NCBI GenBank assembly: GCA_016721765.1
Contig: JADKHO010000002.1
Coordinates: 248,001-312,000, forward strand
From: Bacteroidota bacterium
GTDB taxonomy: Bacteria; Bacteroidota; Bacteroidia; UBA4408
Direction of reading: 5' to 3'
DNA length: 64,000 bases
Positions within the stretch are counted from its first letter, which is position 1, and the number at the start of each line of letters is the position of its first letter. Of this stretch, positions 1 to 7,849 are shown in pieces. The position numbers and the translations under genes are program-made. The notes under the pieces were generated by a model. It had not been told where the DNA came from. It saw only the letters and a program-made list of their open reading frames with translations, and made no database searches.

Positions 1-78
1 TAAATCATATCCTAAAATTTATTTGTTTTAACTAAATCCTGATTTCGATAGTAAGCCGGAGGCTTGGGAATAGCTACA

Positions 79-93
79 CTCGCGGGACGCGAG
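79..93. repeat. Short perfect hairpin CTCGCG-GGA-CGCGAG
   Basis: A perfect 6-bp inverted repeat with a 3-base loop lies in the GC-rich patch of the otherwise AT-rich segment downstream of radA. No T-run follows on either strand, so it does not look like an intrinsic terminator. It may be part of a dispersed intergenic element, but no second copy was found in this window. Confidence 0.55.
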
Positions 94-144
94 CGAAGGT
101 GCATTACATTCAAAAGTCTTTGTACTTTGTACTCTGTACTTTGA

Positions 145-182
145 ACTCAATACTCAATACTCAATACTCAATACTCAATACT
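145..182. repeat. Tandem heptamer repeat (ACTCAAT)5
   Basis: Five exact 7-bp units ACTCAAT occupy 145-179, with a partial sixth unit to 182. They end two bases before the radA stop codon (185-187, minus strand). Just upstream (about 120-143) are three imperfect GTACTTT/GTACTCT units. This is a simple-sequence array with a copy number likely to vary between strains. It is not a CRISPR, because there are no spacers. Confidence 0.85.
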
Positions 183-184
183 AC

Positions 185-1550
185 CTACCCAAACAAATAC
201 TGAAATACCTCTTCCACCTTGCTCACTGCCACCACTTTAATTTTAAAAGCTTGTGTATCCAACCCTTTTTGATTGTATTTTGAAATGAATATTTGTTCAA
301 AACCTAACTTTTCTGCTTCCGAAATGCGCTGGTCAACCCGTGTAACCGGTCGTATTTCTCCTGATAAGCCTACTTCGGCTGCAAAGCAAATTTTGGAGGA
401 AATGGGAATGTCTTCATTACTCGATAAAATCGCACACACCACCGCCAAATCTATTGCCGGATCATCTACGCGCAATCCACCGGCTATGTTAAGAAAAACA
501 TCTTTTATGCCCAGTCTAAATCCACAGCGCTTTTCCAATACAGCCAACAACATACTCAGTCTTCTTAAATCAAAACCGGTACTCGAACGCTGTGGTGTGC
601 CGTATGCCGCTGAACTTACCAATGCTTGTGTTTCAATTAATATCGGGCGTAAACCTTCTAAAGTGGCGGAAATGGCAATCCCGCTAAAGCTCTCGTCTCT
701 ATTGGAAATGAGCACCTCCGAAGGGTTACTCACTTCCCGGAGTCCACTGCCCAACATTTCGTAAATACCCAATTCATTGGTGCTGCCAAATCGGTTTTTA
801 TACTACGCAATAAACGGTACACATGGTTTCTATCGCCTTCAAATTGCAATACGGTATCCACCATGTGCTCCAATATTTTAGGTCCCGCTAAATTTCCATC
901 TTTGGTGATATGACCAATTAAAAACACCGAGTGCCCGATTCCTTGGCAAAGCGTAACAGCTCAGAAGCACATTCCCGAATTTGCGAAACACTTCCGGGCG
1001 AAGATTCAATATGCACGGTATGCAAGGTTTGAACAGAATCAATAATCAATAAATCCGGTTCAAGCAATTCAATTTGCCTAAAAATGGCTTGGGTGGAAGT
1101 CTCTGTTAAAATATAACAATTGGAGTTTCCTGCTTGAATACGCTCGGCCCGCATTTTAATTTGCTGTTCGCTTTCCTCACCACTCACATACAACACTTTT
1201 AGTTTATTGGCTTGCAAAGCCAATTGCAACATTAAAGTTGATTTTCCAATACCCGGTTCGCCTCCAAATAATACCAATGAACCCGGCACCAATCCGCCCC
1301 CTAACACTCGATTCAGTTCTTGGTCATTAATGGCAATACGGTCAATTTCGTTTGCATTTATTTCGCTGATGAGCTGCGGTTGAGCCGTGCGCTTGCTCAA
1401 TGCAGGGGCAATTCCCGGTGTTGGTGCTTCCTTCTGTATTACTTCCTCCACATAGGTATTCCATTCATTGCACGAAGGACAACGCCCAATCCATTTACCC
1501 GATTGAGCTCCGCAATTCTGACAAAAAAAAGAAGTTTTAACTTTAGCCAT
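185..1550 (-). pseudogene. radA: DNA repair protein RadA/Sms, two frameshifts
   Basis: RadA is a RecA-like ATPase and branch-migration factor for recombination intermediates. The first segment (1550 to about 929) has the zinc finger C10-x2-C13...C24-x2-C27 and Walker A GGEPGIGKST at residues 96-105. The middle segment carries FLIGHITKDG, and the last segment is the Lon-protease-like C-terminal domain. Two single-base deletions split it. One is near 929, where a missing base turns the expected GTPVFLIG into GTRCF-stop. The other is in the T-run 795-799, inside the diagnostic KNRFG motif. Restoring one base at each gives about 455 residues, the normal family length. Both losses lie in short homopolymer or repeated-base contexts, so sequencing error is as likely as a true pseudogene. 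It is followed five bases upstream in coordinates by a glycosyltransferase gene on the same strand. Confidence 0.9.
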
Positions 1551-1555
1551 AGGTA

Positions 1556-3081
1556 TTAATCCTGCATTTTAAATATAAAACAAACCTGATTTTTATTTAC
1601 CGGATTTAAATGATGCACCACTTTATCAATAAAACCGGGCTCAATAGCCGTTTCGTAGCTTAGCTCGGGATAATATTTTTTAAAATTAGCAATCCTCCGC
1701 GCTAAATTTTCTTCTTGAAAAAAGATAACATAATTAGGTGTTTCGCTCCGCTTGACATTCTTTTGCTCTTCATATAAATCTTTTGCAGTATGCACGCTCG
1801 TTACTCCATACACACCCCAAGAATTACTATTAAAGTTGCGCAAATAAAATAGTGGAGGCATCACAAAATCATCCCGGTTGCTATCTTCAATTACCAAATA
1901 ACGCACATCCTTTTTATGCGATAGATAGGTCATCGCCTCAACACGATTCCGCTTAGAATAAGCAACCGACACAAAAAGCAAAGGAATAGTGTTTAGTATC
2001 CAAAAGAAAACCCAACAGCCCTGAAGCAATTTTTGCCGCCTCATCCAATAGTTCGAACCGGCTACCCATTCGCTCCAGCCTATATTTCCAAGAATAATTA
2101 TAAATGGAATAATTGGAAAAATAAATCGTTCTTGCTTATTTGGAAAGTAGGAATGAAAGGCAAGGAAAATAAAACTCGGTAAAAACAAAAGCAAGTATTT
2201 TTTCCAGGATCTAAAAAATCCAAAAAGCAAAAACAAACTAATGGGTGGAAGCAATAATCCGCCAAGCAACAAAAAATATTGATACCAGGCCTGGGTATTG
2301 TAATTGTTGGCATTTTCGATATTGTAGCGCACGTATTCGCCAAACTCGGCAAAAGGACGTTTCCACAAAATATAGTCGGTAATTCCTGCAAAAGGCAAAT
2401 GCTAAATGCTGCACCTACACCAAATAAAAAAGCCCCCTTCCAATTTCGTTGAATCAATAATAACATACCCAATCCTCCAACAAACAAGGTACTTTGAAAG
2501 CGAATAGAAAATGCAGTACCGGCGATAAATCCAGCCCAAAGATAAATGGAAGACTTTTTTGTAGGTTCATTTTTAAGCAACATCCAAGTGCCCAACATCA
2601 AAAAAGGAACACACACCACTTCAATTAAATTACGCACACTTAACATGGGCATAAACCAAAAAAGGGCTAACATCATTCCTGCTCTAAATGCCACTTTTTT
2701 TCCGGCATACTGTTCGGTAATTTTATAACCCAATAGCACCACCAACATCGAAAATGCAGCATGAATAAAGCGTACCACAAACATTTTTAGCTGCGGGTCA
2801 TAAAGCCCAATAGACTGCATCCCTTTAAAAAGCAAGTAATGTAATCCGGTGTAAAACAAACTGTGTCCACTAGGACCTGCAGATACCTCTTTTGAAGGAA
2901 GCCAATTGTTATAATCGAAGTTATCGGCCCAAGATTGCGCGGCTTCAATGACCAGAAAATGATCATCGTGCATGCCATAGCCTTTCGAAAAAATAACAGC
3001 CAACAAGCGAAATAGTATAGCGGACGCTAAAACTAATCTCAGTGGCTGTTCCTCACGATATTTAGCCAGGTATTTAAGCAT
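1556..3081 (-). pseudogene. GT-C membrane glycosyltransferase (mannosyltransferase-like), one frameshift
   Basis: This is a polytopic membrane protein of the GT-C fold, resembling the GT22/GT39 lipid-linked mannosyltransferases. The N-terminal part starts at 3081 with a membrane segment followed by a GYGMHDDHF motif (residues 34-42). This is the acidic first periplasmic loop that GT-C enzymes use for catalysis. Many hydrophobic segments follow. The frame breaks near 2398-2400. Adding one base to the A-run there (plus strand GGCAAAT) joins the first part to a second part that begins LPFAGITDY, giving about 508 residues. The C-terminal part contains further membrane segments and a soluble tail. 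It lies directly upstream of radA and downstream of rfaE2 on the same strand, consistent with an envelope-glycan role. The sugar and acceptor are unknown. The frameshift may be a sequencing error. Confidence 0.75.
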
Positions 3082-3087
3082 GATAAA

Positions 3088-3582
3088 TTAGCTATTCTTA
3101 ATTCGGGTTTCAATAGCGGTGGTGCTAAAGCCCGGTAAATAGTCGATTGTGCAGACTTCACCACCCTTGGCTTTCACAATATCGTATCCAACTATTTGTT
3201 CTACTTTCCAATCGGCACCTTTTACCAACACATCGGGCTGCACCAACTGAATAAGCTCATAAGGTGTGGCTTCTTCAAAAATAACGACTGCCGCAGTAAA
3301 ATGCAACGCGGCTATTAACATGGCACGTGCACTTTCAGACTGAATGGGTCTTGAGTTTCCCTTTCCAAGTTGTTTTACAGAAGCATCCGAATTTACAGCG
3401 ACCAATAAATAATCTCCCAAATCGGCTGCTTTTGCGAGGTAATCAACATGTCCTTGATGCAAAATATCAAAACAACCATTTGTAAAAACTACTCGTTTAT
3501 TGCGGAGATGCGCCCTTTTTAGCCAGGGCAGTAAACTTTGGGGCGTAAAAATTTTGGCTTGTATAGCTTCTAGATGGTTCAT
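3088..3582 (-). CDS. rfaE2: D-glycero-beta-D-manno-heptose 1-phosphate adenylyltransferase
   Basis: The enzyme transfers AMP from ATP to D-glycero-beta-D-manno-heptose 1-phosphate, making ADP-heptose for the lipopolysaccharide inner core. The 164-residue protein is the stand-alone nucleotidyltransferase equivalent to the C-terminal domain of E. coli HldE. It has the cytidylyltransferase signature TNGCFDILHQGH (residues 34-45, with the HxGH motif at 42-45) and the conserved segment VLVKGADW followed by VGYDIVKAKGG. Its ATG overlaps the stop of the upstream YbhN-type gene by four bases, which suggests translational coupling. The kinase half of HldE is not in this window. Confidence 0.93.
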   Translation of the reverse strand: MNHLEAIQAKIFTPQSLLPWLKRAHLRNKRVVFTNGCFDILHQGHVDYLAKAADLGDYLLVAVNSDASVKQLGKGNSRPIQSESARAMLIAALHFTAAVVIFEEATPYELIQLVQPDVLVKGADWKVEQIVGYDIVKAKGGEVCTIDYLPGFSTTAIETRIKNS

Positions 3583-4586
3583 GGTTTTTCTTTATTTAAA
3601 ATCGGTAATAATACGAGCGAAATTAAACCTAGTATTAAAATAACAACTAAGCCCAAGGTCCACACAATCCATGAAAAGGCAAAAGCAATGGCAAATGAAA
3701 TAAAATAAGAAGTGGTTAACAACTCAGTTATTAATGCTTGATAAGCACCGGTTCCTCCGGGCACAAAAATAATGGCCACACTTCCGAATGCTAAAATTGA
3801 GAAAGCAGCTCCCAGACCTAAATGCCCGGTTTCAGCAAAACTGTAAAATGCAAAATAAATAATGAGCGTGTACATGCTCCATATAAAAATGGTGTGCGCA
3901 ATAAAAGCAATAGGATTTTTTACATTTTTTACCGATTTGATGCCTTCCCAAAAACCCTTTAATAATCCAATAAATTTATCGGAAAAGATAGCGCCAATCT
4001 TGGTTTTAAACTTTATTATTAGCCAAATAGCCATCATTACCGCAACAAAAAACGCAATCATAATGAATGAATTATCAGCCATGTGAATAAGCTTTAGTTG
4101 CAAGGGTTGCAGAATCTTGTTATTCACCAAATCAAAAATTTTATCAAATTCCATGATAATGGTGAGTATGAAAATCAGCAATAAGCAAATAACGTCAAAT
4201 GCTCTTTCGGTTATTACAGTACCAAAGGATTCGGAAAAAGGGATTTTTTCGTATTTAGTCAATACTCCGCAACGCGAAACTTCACCTAAACGAGGAAGTG
4301 CGAAGTTGGCCAAGTAACCAATCATCACCGCAAAAAAAGTATTCGATAATTTGGGTTTGTGCCCCATGGCTTCAAGCAACATTTTCCATCGGATGGCTCG
4401 GCTCCAGTGACTTAAGCCGCTTATTATCATAGCTAAAACTATCCAAAAATAATCGGCTTGTTTAAAAGCAGCCATAATGTTGCTTTTATCACTATCGGTT
4501 AAGTTCCGAGTAACCAGCCAAATCAATACCATACCTATGCTTAAAAAGAGCAAGGCTTTGGCAATTTGAAGAATTCGCTTTTTCAT
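3579..4586 (-). CDS. YbhN/lysylphosphatidylglycerol synthase-type flippase-like membrane protein
   Basis: The 335-residue protein has an N-terminal signal-anchor and about eight hydrophobic segments. It matches the pattern of the lysylphosphatidylglycerol synthase transmembrane region family (YbhN, TIGR00374): an early WSRAIRWKMLLEAMG loop, a central LPRLGEVSRCGVL motif, and a glycine-rich FVPGGTGAYQ motif near the C-terminus. It has only the membrane domain, without the aminoacyl-transferase domain of MprF, so lysinylation of lipids is not expected. Family members are thought to move or help assemble lipid-linked intermediates, but the substrate here is not known. It lies between panC (four-base gap) and rfaE2 (four-base overlap), in an apparent operon reading leftwards. 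Confidence 0.85.
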   Translation of the reverse strand: MKKRILQIAKALLFLSIGMVLIWLVTRNLTDSDKSNIMAAFKQADYFWIVLAMIISGLSHWSRAIRWKMLLEAMGHKPKLSNTFFAVMIGYLANFALPRLGEVSRCGVLTKYEKIPFSESFGTVITERAFDVICLLLIFILTIIMEFDKIFDLVNNKILQPLQLKLIHMADNSFIMIAFFVAVMMAIWLIIKFKTKIGAIFSDKFIGLLKGFWEGIKSVKNVKNPIAFIAHTIFIWSMYTLIIYFAFYSFAETGHLGLGAAFSILAFGSVAIIFVPGGTGAYQALITELLTTSYFISFAIAFAFSWIVWTLGLVVILILGLISLVLLPILNKEKP

Positions 4587-4590
4587 TTGG

Positions 4591-5436
4591 TTATGGCACT
4601 AACACTATATTATCAATTAATCGAATGTTATTCACACGCACTACAATAAATCCCATTATGGGTGCAAGACTTTTCCATTCGTTCAGCAAAGTTAAATTCT
4701 CGGCTTCAGCTACTTCAAAATACTCCAATTTAAAATGATTTACCGCGTTTATTTCAGCTTCCACCCACGCTTTTAGCTCCGATATTGAAATTTTTCCAAC
4801 CTTCTTCTTAGCCCCTAAGAGTGTTTTAAAAATTATTGGAGATACCAGTCTTTCCTCTTTACTAAGCAACATATTGCGAGAACTCATTGCCAATCCATCT
4901 GTTTCCCGCATTATTGGACAACCAACCACTTTTACCGGCAATTTTAAATCGTGTGTAAACTTTCGTATAATGGCAAGTTGCTGAAAATCCTTCTCACCAA
5001 AATAAGCTACATCCGGTTTCACGGTATCAAAAAGGCGTTTTACTACTTTAGCCATTCCTAAAAAATGACCCGGACGATATACGCCTTCCATTACTTTATC
5101 CAAATTGCCAAATTCAAACTGTGTAGTATCCTCATTACCATACATTTCTTGCACATCCGGCACAAAAACAATAGCACACTTTTTAGCTTCCAGCAATTTT
5201 AAATCGGCTTCGAGGGTATTGGGGTATTTCTCGAAATCTGCTTTATCATTGAATTGCAATGGATTAACAAAAATACTACATACCACGCAATCGTTTTCCC
5301 TGGCCGCAATGTCAATTAAACTCAAATGCCCTTGATGCAAAGCACCCATAGTGGCCACAAAGCCAACTTGTTTGTTTTCGGCATGTAAAGCCGTTATTGC
5401 ATTGTTGACTTCTTGTCTAAGCTTTAAAACAATCAT
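4591..5436 (-). CDS. panC: Pantoate--beta-alanine ligase
   Basis: PanC condenses pantoate and beta-alanine with ATP to give pantothenate, the precursor of coenzyme A. The 281-residue protein has all family landmarks: MGALHQGHLSL with the HxGH nucleotide-binding motif at residues 34-37, FVNPLQF near 56-62, the FGEKD motif at 146-150 with YFGEKDFQQL, and the KMSKS-like loop MSSRN at 184-188. It is the first gene of the leftward group panC, YbhN-type, rfaE2. A possible minus-strand -7 element (TAnnTTTG) lies at 5521-5528, about 85 bases upstream, but without a convincing TTG partner. Confidence 0.95.
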   Translation of the reverse strand: MIVLKLRQEVNNAITALHAENKQVGFVATMGALHQGHLSLIDIAARENDCVVCSIFVNPLQFNDKADFEKYPNTLEADLKLLEAKKCAIVFVPDVQEMYGNEDTTQFEFGNLDKVMEGVYRPGHFLGMAKVVKRLFDTVKPDVAYFGEKDFQQLAIIRKFTHDLKLPVKVVGCPIMRETDGLAMSSRNMLLSKEERLVSPIIFKTLLGAKKKVGKISISELKAWVEAEINAVNHFKLEYFEVAEAENLTLLNEWKSLAPIMGFIVVRVNNIRLIDNIVLVP

Positions 5437-5538
5437 AAATTACCTGCTAAAAATTTCCTGAATTAGCCTGTTTATGGGCTTCTATGGAATAAATGCGTTA
5501 GAACTTACTTACAAAGCGGGCAAAGCTAATATATAAAC

Positions 5539-5569
5539 TTGAAAATGAGCAGATTTTTTACTAAATTTG
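5539..5569 (+). promoter_or_regulatory. Bacteroidetes-type promoter TTG-N20-TAAATTTG
   Basis: TTG at 5539-5541 is followed after exactly 20 bases by TAAATTTG at 5562-5569. This matches the -33 and -7 elements of the Bacteroidetes housekeeping sigma factor. It lies 38 bases upstream of the glycogen-synthase-like gene in the divergent gap with panC, and is the only good promoter seen for the rightward genes to glmS. Confidence 0.75.
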
Positions 5570-5607
5570 CACTTTGAAAAAATAACCTTAACCTAAACTA
5601 AACGTAT

Positions 5608-6435
5608 ATGAAGAAAGCAAAAGTGTTATTTGTGTCACAGGAGATTTTCCCCTATCTCGAAGAGAGTCCAATGGCGAACATCGGTCGCTTCTTACCGCAG
5701 GGAATACAGGAAAAGGGAAAAGAAATCAGAACCTTTATGCCTCGCTTCGGAAATGTTAATGAACGCAGAAATCAACTTCACGAAGTAATCCGATTGTCGG
5801 GAATGAATTTAATCATTAACGACAGCGACCATCCGCTAATTATCAAAGTTGCTTCTATTCAAAGTGCTCGAATGCAGATTTATTTTATTGATAATGAAGA
5901 ATATTTTCAACGCAAGCACACCTTCACCGACGAAAAAAATATTCATTTTGCGGATAACGACGAACGTTCGGTTTTCTTTTGCCGCGGGGTAATTGAAACG
6001 GTTCGTAAATTAGGTTGGAGTCCGGATATTATTCACTGCCACGGTTGGTTTACTAGCCCTATGCCTATCTATATTAAAAAAGCATTCAAAGATGATCCTT
6101 TATTTGCCGATACCAAAGTGATTTACTCGGTGTATGACGATGGTTTTGATAAATCATTGGATGCGAAATACAGCAAAAAAATGCTGTTAGATGGTGTGGT
6201 GGATAGTGATGTTAAAAAATTAAAAGACCCTTCTTTTGTTAACATTAGTAAAGCTGCTATGGATTATAGCGATGCCGTTATTAAAGGAAGCGAAAAAGTA
6301 CATCCCGATTTAGAAAAATACTTTAAAGGCCTAAGTAAGCCAACTCTTGGTTTCAAAACGGTGGAAGAATATGTAGATGCATACTCTAATTTTTATGATG
6401 AAGTATTAGAAGATGCGACGGTGTTGGCTGAATAA
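5608..6435 (+). CDS. Glycogen/starch synthase-like protein, N-terminal GT5 domain only
   Basis: The 275-residue protein resembles the N-terminal half of glycogen synthase. It begins KKAKVLFVSQEIFPYLEES and has FLPQGIQEKGKEIRTFMPRF, where ADP-glucose-binding loops lie in true synthases, and DIIHCHGWFTSPM near residues 140-152. The C-terminal Rossmann domain that supplies most of the sugar-nucleotide site in GT-B enzymes is absent. The protein ends at a normal stop with a conserved-looking tail, so it is a short form rather than a broken gene. Similar short forms next to a DUF4270 gene and panC are, from memory, usual in this phylum. Whether it synthesises glycogen is doubtful and its function is open. 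A strong promoter lies at 5539-5569, and the DUF4270 gene starts three bases after its stop. Confidence 0.85.
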   Translation: MKKAKVLFVSQEIFPYLEESPMANIGRFLPQGIQEKGKEIRTFMPRFGNVNERRNQLHEVIRLSGMNLIINDSDHPLIIKVASIQSARMQIYFIDNEEYFQRKHTFTDEKNIHFADNDERSVFFCRGVIETVRKLGWSPDIIHCHGWFTSPMPIYIKKAFKDDPLFADTKVIYSVYDDGFDKSLDAKYSKKMLLDGVVDSDVKKLKDPSFVNISKAAMDYSDAVIKGSEKVHPDLEKYFKGLSKPTLGFKTVEEYVDAYSNFYDEVLEDATVLAE

Positions 6436-6438
6436 GGT

Positions 6439-7845
6439 ATGAGAATTGAAAAAACACATTTAGTAAATTTCTTGAACTTTCTTCCTACAAAACAACTATC
6501 CTATCCAAGCCAATTCGGTTTGGTTAGGATGTTTTTTTTATACACTTGCCTGTTCACCTTGCTTTCGTGTAAGGATGAAAGTTTAACAGATGCAGATATT
6601 CAACCTGATGCGGATAAGTTAAATCTGTCCTACCTTACAAGTTCCGACATAAAATCTTACATTATGTTAGAGGATCCGGGAAGTTCGGATGAGACGGATT
6701 ACAATATTCTAGGCTCCTATCAAGACCCGATTTTTGGAAAAACCGAAGCTTCCTTTGCCACTCAGTTTTATATGCAGGGTCCCAATCCAATTTTTAAAAC
6801 AGGTGCCATAAATCCTAAAATTGATTCTATTGTGTTGTCCTTAGTTTATTATTCTGCTTATGGCGATGTAAGTAAATCTAATGGACTACAAAAAGTGAAT
6901 GTGTATGAATTAACAAAAGATCTTTCTTTAAGTAAAGATTATTTTACGAATACCAATACCGATACCCTTTACAACGCAGCTCAACCAATTGGAACAAAAA
7001 TTTTTCAACCCAAATTATCAACTTCGGTAAAAGTGGGAAGTGTTTTAGAGGCACCTCAATTGCGGATTAAATTAGATACAGCTGTATTTGGAAGAAAATT
7101 AATGGCTTTGGACGGCACAAATGCTCAAAATTTAGTTACGCAAGAACTCTTTATCAAGTATTTTAAAGGTTTATATGTAAAGAGTGACAATAGCTTTCAA
7201 GGGAACAACCAAGGAGCTATTTTATTTTTTGATTTATTAAATTCTTCATCGAAAATAACTGCCTATTATCATACTGATGAAGCCAAGAGTTTTAACTATG
7301 TGATTTCAAGCGCTTCAAATAATTTTGTAGAAAGTGCTCGCATCAATTTTGTAACACATAATTATACCACAGCGCCATTAATTCAAAATCAACTAAGCAA
7401 TCCGACATTAGGGCAACAGCAAATTTTTGTTCAAGACCTTGCCGGAATAAAGTGTAAAATAGAGGTTCCAATCATTCAGCAATTGCTGGATTCAGCTCCC
7501 ATTGGAATTAACCGAGCCGAATTAATTATTAAAATTGACGAACCTTTTATTGATAAATACGTACCAAACAATTCTTTATATTTGTTTGCAATGAATGACA
7601 CCGGAAAGGCGGTTTTTATACCCGATTATGATGCAGGTAATGCTTATTACGGACAAGCTTATGATGCAACAAATAAACAGTACAAATTTAACCTATCACG
7701 TTATATGCAACTGGTTGCCTCTGGTAAAATAAGCGACCATGGGTTTTATTTAAAAACAATTGGCTTAAATAATGCAAATAGAAGTGTCTTAAAAGGTGGA
7801 AACAATATTCAATTCAATTTAACTTATACAAAAATTAAACTCTAA
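6439..7845 (+). CDS. DUF4270 domain lipoprotein
   Basis: This is a predicted outer-membrane or periplasmic lipoprotein of the DUF4270 family, whose function is unknown. The lipobox LLSC ends at Cys44, followed by an acidic tether KDESLTDADIQPDADK. The family core begins near residue 60 (ILGSYQDPIFGKTEASF) and runs to the C-terminus with beta-rich sequence. The start is uncertain. From 6439 the signal region would be unusually long (43 residues). A TTG at 6520 or ATG at 6529 would give a compact signal peptide ending at the same Cys. A terminator-like hairpin (6498-6530) plus T-run (6532-6539) overlaps exactly these internal starts. It lies between the GT5-like gene (three-base gap) and glmS (four-base gap), so all three appear co-transcribed. 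Confidence 0.85.
   Translation: MRIEKTHLVNFLNFLPTKQLSYPSQFGLVRMFFLYTCLFTLLSCKDESLTDADIQPDADKLNLSYLTSSDIKSYIMLEDPGSSDETDYNILGSYQDPIFGKTEASFATQFYMQGPNPIFKTGAINPKIDSIVLSLVYYSAYGDVSKSNGLQKVNVYELTKDLSLSKDYFTNTNTDTLYNAAQPIGTKIFQPKLSTSVKVGSVLEAPQLRIKLDTAVFGRKLMALDGTNAQNLVTQELFIKYFKGLYVKSDNSFQGNNQGAILFFDLLNSSSKITAYYHTDEAKSFNYVISSASNNFVESARINFVTHNYTTAPLIQNQLSNPTLGQQQIFVQDLAGIKCKIEVPIIQQLLDSAPIGINRAELIIKIDEPFIDKYVPNNSLYLFAMNDTGKAVFIPDYDAGNAYYGQAYDATNKQYKFNLSRYMQLVASGKISDHGFYLKTIGLNNANRSVLKGGNNIQFNLTYTKIKL
6498..6539 (+). terminator. Terminator-like hairpin overlapping the DUF4270 start
   Basis: Bases 6498-6511 pair with 6517-6530 (14-bp stem with one mismatch and one G-T pair, loop AATTC), then G and eight Ts at 6532-6539. 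This is a textbook intrinsic terminator shape. However, it lies inside the annotated DUF4270 frame and includes its candidate ATG (6529-6531). It could act as an attenuator or as a structure that controls initiation. The structure is seen in the sequence, while termination is inferred. Confidence 0.6.
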
Positions 7846-7849
7846 AATT

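Noticed and set aside
273..764. Open frame of 163 codons on the plus strand opposite radA
   Set aside because: It runs antisense to the RadA C-terminal domain and has no family resemblance or promoter.
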